64,000 nt of DNA. It comes from Clytia hemisphaerica (lineage: Eukaryota; Cnidaria; Hydrozoa; Leptothecata; Clytiidae). The DNA is taken from positions 1,426,001 to 1,490,000 of the forward strand of contig CACVBU010001120.1 in NCBI GenBank assembly GCA_902728285.1, in the 5' to 3' direction. Under the pieces are notes generated by a model, which made no database searches, was not told where the DNA came from, and saw only the letters and a list, made by a program, of their open reading frames with translations. Shown in pieces: positions 59,946-64,000 of the stretch (position 1 is the first letter of the stretch; each line of letters begins with the position of its first letter). Made by a program: the position numbers and the translations under genes.

Positions 59946-60974
59946 ATTTAAGAAATTTAATTTACATTTAATTTATTTTCAAACATTTTGAAGCCAATTT
60001 AGATAGGTTTTGGTGTTCTTTCTTGGTGAGCGCATGCTCAAAATTAAGTAGTGGTGGTGGATGAAGAGACGGTTTTAAAGGAGCCGGCTCAAAAAGGGAA
60101 AATATGGTAATAACAAAGCTTCCGGTTATTTATATCAGTAATACGACCTCTGAGATTAGAATTTAAGATTCCCCTTCCTCAAATATGCGAAAGATGATGC
60201 TAAATCAAACAGATTTTATTTCCGTCAAAACTCTTCGTTCAGACTCAAATGACCTATTTTATACTTGTTCTGAAAAACTTACCTCGTGACCTACAACAAA
60301 AAGTTATGCAATTCTTTTGCACTCTCCTCTGATTCCATAGTTGATGATCCATTGCCCAGAATTCTAAGCAGAAAGTTTGGGTTTTGAAAGAAAAGTTGCA
60401 ATCTTTCAACTTTTTGAAAAAAATTGTACGCTGGAAAAGTAGAGAACGATAAAATGTGATTGGAATTTAATATTTTGCCCGCGTAATTCAAAAGAAACTG
60501 ATTCATCGTCATTTTGAATTTTGAAGAAGAAATTTAAGAAACAGAAAAATATCTATCTCTCAAACTAATATCAAGTCTTGAATCCTGCAATGTTGTCCAG
60601 GCTTTGTTCTAAAGCTCATCGCAAACTAAAGATTGGCAACGTAGATAGCTGTAAATCCCAAAAGGCTTAATGTCCGGAAAACCGATTCAATTGAGAAACT
60701 AAATTTGAAAAAAACGATCCAATCCAACGCTCTGAGAAGAAGTTTTTACGCCAAAACCACAACAACACGAAAAATACTGTAACTTTACTCTGAAAAACTT
60801 AATACCTTTTATCTAGCCTTCGGACTGAACGTTATTGGTTGACGAATGTCATAATTTGAACTGTAATATGTACGTATTTTTTGTGTCAGTAAATATTTTA
60901 AATTACAATATTTTGAAAAACATTTCCCATTTAAACGTCTTGCGAATCTTCTTTCAAGCTTTCCATGCCTTTAG
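59946..60974. other. No gene recognised
   Basis: AT-rich. The minus frame 60291-60512 lacks a domain and splice support. Confidence 0.4.
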
Positions 60975-60978
60975 TTAA

Positions 60979-61702
60979 CCCTATTAGCCCCCGGGGGGGG
61001 GGGGTAGAATCTACCACACTGGTGTACTTTAGTGTATAGCTCAGAGAAAATTTTTTTAACGACTTGAAACTTTCTGCCTTTTAATAAAATCTTATTAAGA
61101 GTACTTGTGCAAATTGTTAGGATCATTGGTCCTCTAGGTCAGGTTTATGACTTTATTGTGAAATAAATAATTTTGAATATGCAATAACTTCTGAAGTATT
61201 AATCCAATCATATTCAAATTTGGATAGGTGATAGGTGTTAACAATGTGATTTCAAATATATACAAAAAAAAATTAAAAATGATGATGTCATCATTTATGA
61301 CGTAATCAAATTTTGAAAAGTTTACTCATTTTCAGCATAGATTTTAACAATAAATCTTAATGGGAAATACAAAACCGGAAATTATGTTAAAGAAGAACCT
61401 TTTATCTTTCAGAATCTTTAAACAGAATCTCATTATCTTTATTGGTTCGACTGTGAGAGACATTTTTGTAAACCATACATTTTTGCTTTTTTCTGACAGG
61501 TGGAAATTTTGTGATGATGTCATCGCTTTTTGGATGACGTCATCAATTTTTCTTTTATTCCTGGAAGTTTATATCATGATGGAGAACATCTGTACCAATT
61601 TTCATGCCCATAGCACTTCTAGATAAAAAATAATCGAGGGTGGTAGATTCTACCCCCCCCCCCTGGGGCTACAAAAATCAAAAAAGGTTGGGGTTAATAG
61701 GG
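60979..61702. mobile_element. piggyBac-like MITE (724 bp)
   Basis: TTAA stands on both sides (60975-60978 and 61703-61706). The ends are CCCTATTAGCCCC and its mirror GGGGTTAATAGGG. A second inner inverted repeat has a G-run followed by TAGAATCTACCAC (61001-61018), mirrored at about 61638-61660. The frame at 61360-61626 shows no transposase motifs. TTAA duplication and CCC ends are piggyBac hallmarks. Confidence 0.8.
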
Positions 61703-61706
61703 TTAA

Positions 61707-62416
61707 GGGGATATTGTTGAACAATTCATCAAGTTAACCTAAATTTCTTCCCATTATGGGAAAATCATGAGGGCTTAAAATCTCAAGGGCTTAAGAAAAG
61801 AATCCAATGGCTCGCCTAAGTTCAAACTAGAATAATACGAACTAGGTTTTCCGACCTGATTAGCTTGTATTCCCTTGGAATTGGTTCATGCAGGACAACA
61901 AGGGCAAAGTAATCACTGAGCTTTAATTGTGACTGTGCTAAGCGAGCTGCCGATAGCTTCATGGCATGCAATCGAACGACACTGGGAAGCCGTTTTAGTA
62001 TCGAGGCCAACATCTAGTGAATGTCACGGCACTTTACAATGCTGGGAGTATCTACCCACGCTCTTATTTTAGAAAAGTATATTCCAGCACCTTGGTAAGA
62101 GTCGAGCTTGGGCTTCCTAGATGGGGGTCATGTTAATGTTAGTTTGAATCACAGATCCCTACAACACCGCATGATTATGGCGACTCGAAAAAATGAAACT
62201 TTGAGAGTAATGAAAACTAACCTAGATTGAAACGAAGATGCGGCGGTTGAGTAAATAAAGAGTCATAGGTGATCGAAAAGGTCTAAAATGTGTGTATCGG
62301 CAAAGTAGCAAAAAAAAACCACTTAACTAATCTAGAAAATAAAATAAAATAGAGATAAATTGAGACAAATCACCGGTACTTACCAGTAACAAGAACTGAT
62401 TCTATTCTTACCATAG
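61707..62416. other. Probable intron upstream of the last exon
   Basis: No coding signal was found. If the exon at 62417 is real, this is intronic sequence ending in TTCTTACCATAG. Confidence 0.35.
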
Positions 62417-62593
62417 AGTCCGACCCCACCACCAGAGGAGGAACCACCAGTGGTGCACATCCTCAACTCCCATTCGTTGATCGACGAGCTACGCGAACAA
62501 ACAGATACCACTGATCTCACCGTCTCCGAACATCTGAGAGATAGTTACGGAACAGGGACTATCACTGTCTCCGAATATTTGGCTAATAACTAC
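62417..62593 (+). CDS. Single internal exon of an unrecognised gene
   Basis: The acceptor CCATAG ends at 62416 and the donor GTAAGT starts at 62594. The 177 bases give 59 codons with phase 0 at both ends. The protein opens with a Pro and Glu-rich stretch (SPTPPPEEEPPVVH), followed by SLIDELREQ. It then has two similar units, DLTVSEHLRDSYGTG and TITVSEYLANNY. Its base composition is clearly richer in G and C than its surroundings, as for the other exons in the window. No other exon of this gene could be found; the next may be beyond the right edge. No family recognised. Confidence 0.6.
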
Positions 62594-63279
62594 GTAAGTC
62601 TATCTAGTTCTTTCTTTCATTTATTGATTTTAGTTTGTTTAATCGTTCCTTCGTTTGTTCTTTGTTAGGTAGTTAACCGGTGCTAAAGTCTGGCGTAAAA
62701 TTGTCAAGTTTTAAAGCGATTTTCTCACCTTTCATCTATGCAAAATATAAAAAATTATACACCGTCAAAAAGATATCTTGGCGTTTTTAGAAAAATCGTA
62801 GCCACAAATTTTAGAGACAGACTTTAGTTAACAATTCGTTTTTCAATATCTTTGGTTATTTCGTTTAATCATTCAGTTGCGTTCGTTTTTAAATCTTAAT
62901 TATCAGTTCAGGAAATAGCATATAGAATCGCAGCGAAATGCAATATTCCGCAATTTCACCCTAGCATTTAAATTTCCTACCTAGCGATTTTTGACAATGA
63001 TGCTTGGAAATAAGGAGGGATTTTGCCCGATTTTGCTTTTTTTTTCGAATTGAATTGATCAACTTTCATAATTTTAAATCACAAGCTTCAATTGAAAGTG
63101 TGTTGGGAAAAACCGCATGTTGTGAAATATTGCAGCGGAACTGTGCAGTTTTGTCAGTTTCTTCGTTTTTAAATACCACAATTGATTCTTTCGTTTGATA
63201 ACGATTCGTTTGTTTTAGTCACGAATTTGTTTATTCGTTATTTAGTTCATTTCTTAGTTTGTTAATTCGTTTATTCGTT

Positions 63280-64000
63280 CGTTTTCAAATCATTCTTTCC
63301 TTTAGTTACGAATTCATTTCTCCGTTTTTGAGTTCATTTGTTCGTTCGTTATTTCGTTAAACCGTTCGTGTTTTTATTCCTCTATTTGATGGCAATTTGC
63401 TTTTTCATTATTTAGCTCATTAATTAATTTGTTATTTTGGTAATTCGTTAATATGTTCGTTTTCAAATCTTTCTTTCCTTTAGTTACAAATTTGTTCATT
63501 CGTTATTTAGTTTATTTGTTAGTTCATTAATTCGTTAATATGTTCGTTTTCAAATCATTCTTTTCTTTAGTCACGAATTTGTTCATTCGTTATTTAGTTC
63601 ATTTGTTAGTTCGTTAATTCGTTAATATGTTCGTTTTCAAATCATTCTTTTCTTTAGTCACGAATTTGTTCATTCGTTATTTATTTCATTGGTTAGTTCG
63701 TTAATTCGTTAATATGTTCGTTTTTAAATCTCTCTTTCCTTTAGTTACGAATCTGTTTCTTCGTTATTTAGTTCATTGGTTAGTTCGTTAATTCGTTGAT
63801 ATGTTCGTTTTTAAATCTCTCTTTCCTTTAGTTACGAATTTGTTTCTTCGTTATTTAGTTCATTGGTTAGTTCGTTAATTCGTTGATATGTTCGTTTTTA
63901 AATCTCTCTTTCCTTTAGTTACGAATTTGTTTCTTCGTTATTTAGTTCATTTTTAAGCTCGTTAATTCGTTAATATGTTCGTTTTCAATTCTTTCTTACC
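63280..64000. repeat. 87-bp minisatellite running off the window
   Basis: The word ATATGTTCGTTTT recurs at an exact spacing of 87 bases (TGTTCG at 63454, 63541, 63628, 63715, 63802, 63889 and 63976). Units read like TTCGTTATTTAGTTCATTGG and GTTAGTTCGTTAATTCG. The last copies are almost identical, while the first ones (63180-63450) are looser. It may lie in the intron after the exon at 62417. Confidence 0.93.

Noticed and set aside
61360-61626. 88-codon frame within the piggyBac-like element, possible transposase remnant
   Set aside because: No DDD-type motifs or other transposase features are visible.
63180-64000. Possible CRISPR-like or satellite array
   Set aside because: Units are contiguous at 87 bases with no unique spacers, in a eukaryotic genome. 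It is a minisatellite.

Overview
The window is nuclear DNA of a metazoan, AT-rich and gene-poor. The evidence is spliced genes with GT-AG introns, an NK2-class homeobox, a clathrin light chain, jockey/CR1-like LINE fragments and many short terminal-inverted-repeat (TIR) elements. The homeodomain, the small secreted cysteine-rich proteins and the repeat style would suit a cnidarian or another non-vertebrate animal. The sequence alone does not fix the species, and nothing looks prokaryotic.

I could rebuild five host genes exon by exon, each with consistent reading phase. They are: a 377-aa secreted protein with two eight-cysteine modules (minus strand, 2213-4869); a 215-aa secreted precursor with a mirror-image cysteine motif (plus, 8914-10033); an NK2-class homeobox gene of 287 aa (plus, 18414-20279); a 110-aa secreted ten-cysteine protein (plus, 24886-26410); and clathrin light chain of 199 aa (minus, 29178-30634). 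One further internal exon of an unrecognised gene lies at 62417-62593. The genes do not form an operon or a shared pathway. The two small secreted genes, 15 kb apart, do share a symmetrical cysteine spacing and may belong to one peptide family.

The rest is mostly mobile and repeated DNA. From left to right: a dead tyrosine-recombinase element (459-1407); at least six MITE-like TIR families, several with clear target duplications (8 bp hAT-like, 6 bp, 3 bp, TA, TTAA); a near-identical 170-bp copy of part of clathrin exon 1 (31164-31333); and a nested pile in which one LINE relic (31690-35920) is split by two MITEs and by a second, younger LINE (33571-35577). Then come a 1.2-kb tandem triplication (40264-43318), a 285-bp near-perfect hairpin (46884-47168), a twofold tandem repeat built on a perfect 24-bp palindrome (59799-59945), a piggyBac-like MITE (60979-61702) and an 87-bp minisatellite running off the right edge. 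From 36 to 62 kb I found no convincing host exon.

The observations most worth following are the shared mirror cysteine framework of the two secreted genes, including a 16-base first exon that supplies the signal peptide start; the recent clathrin exon copy; the four-layer nested LINE; and the TIR family with 6-bp target duplications.
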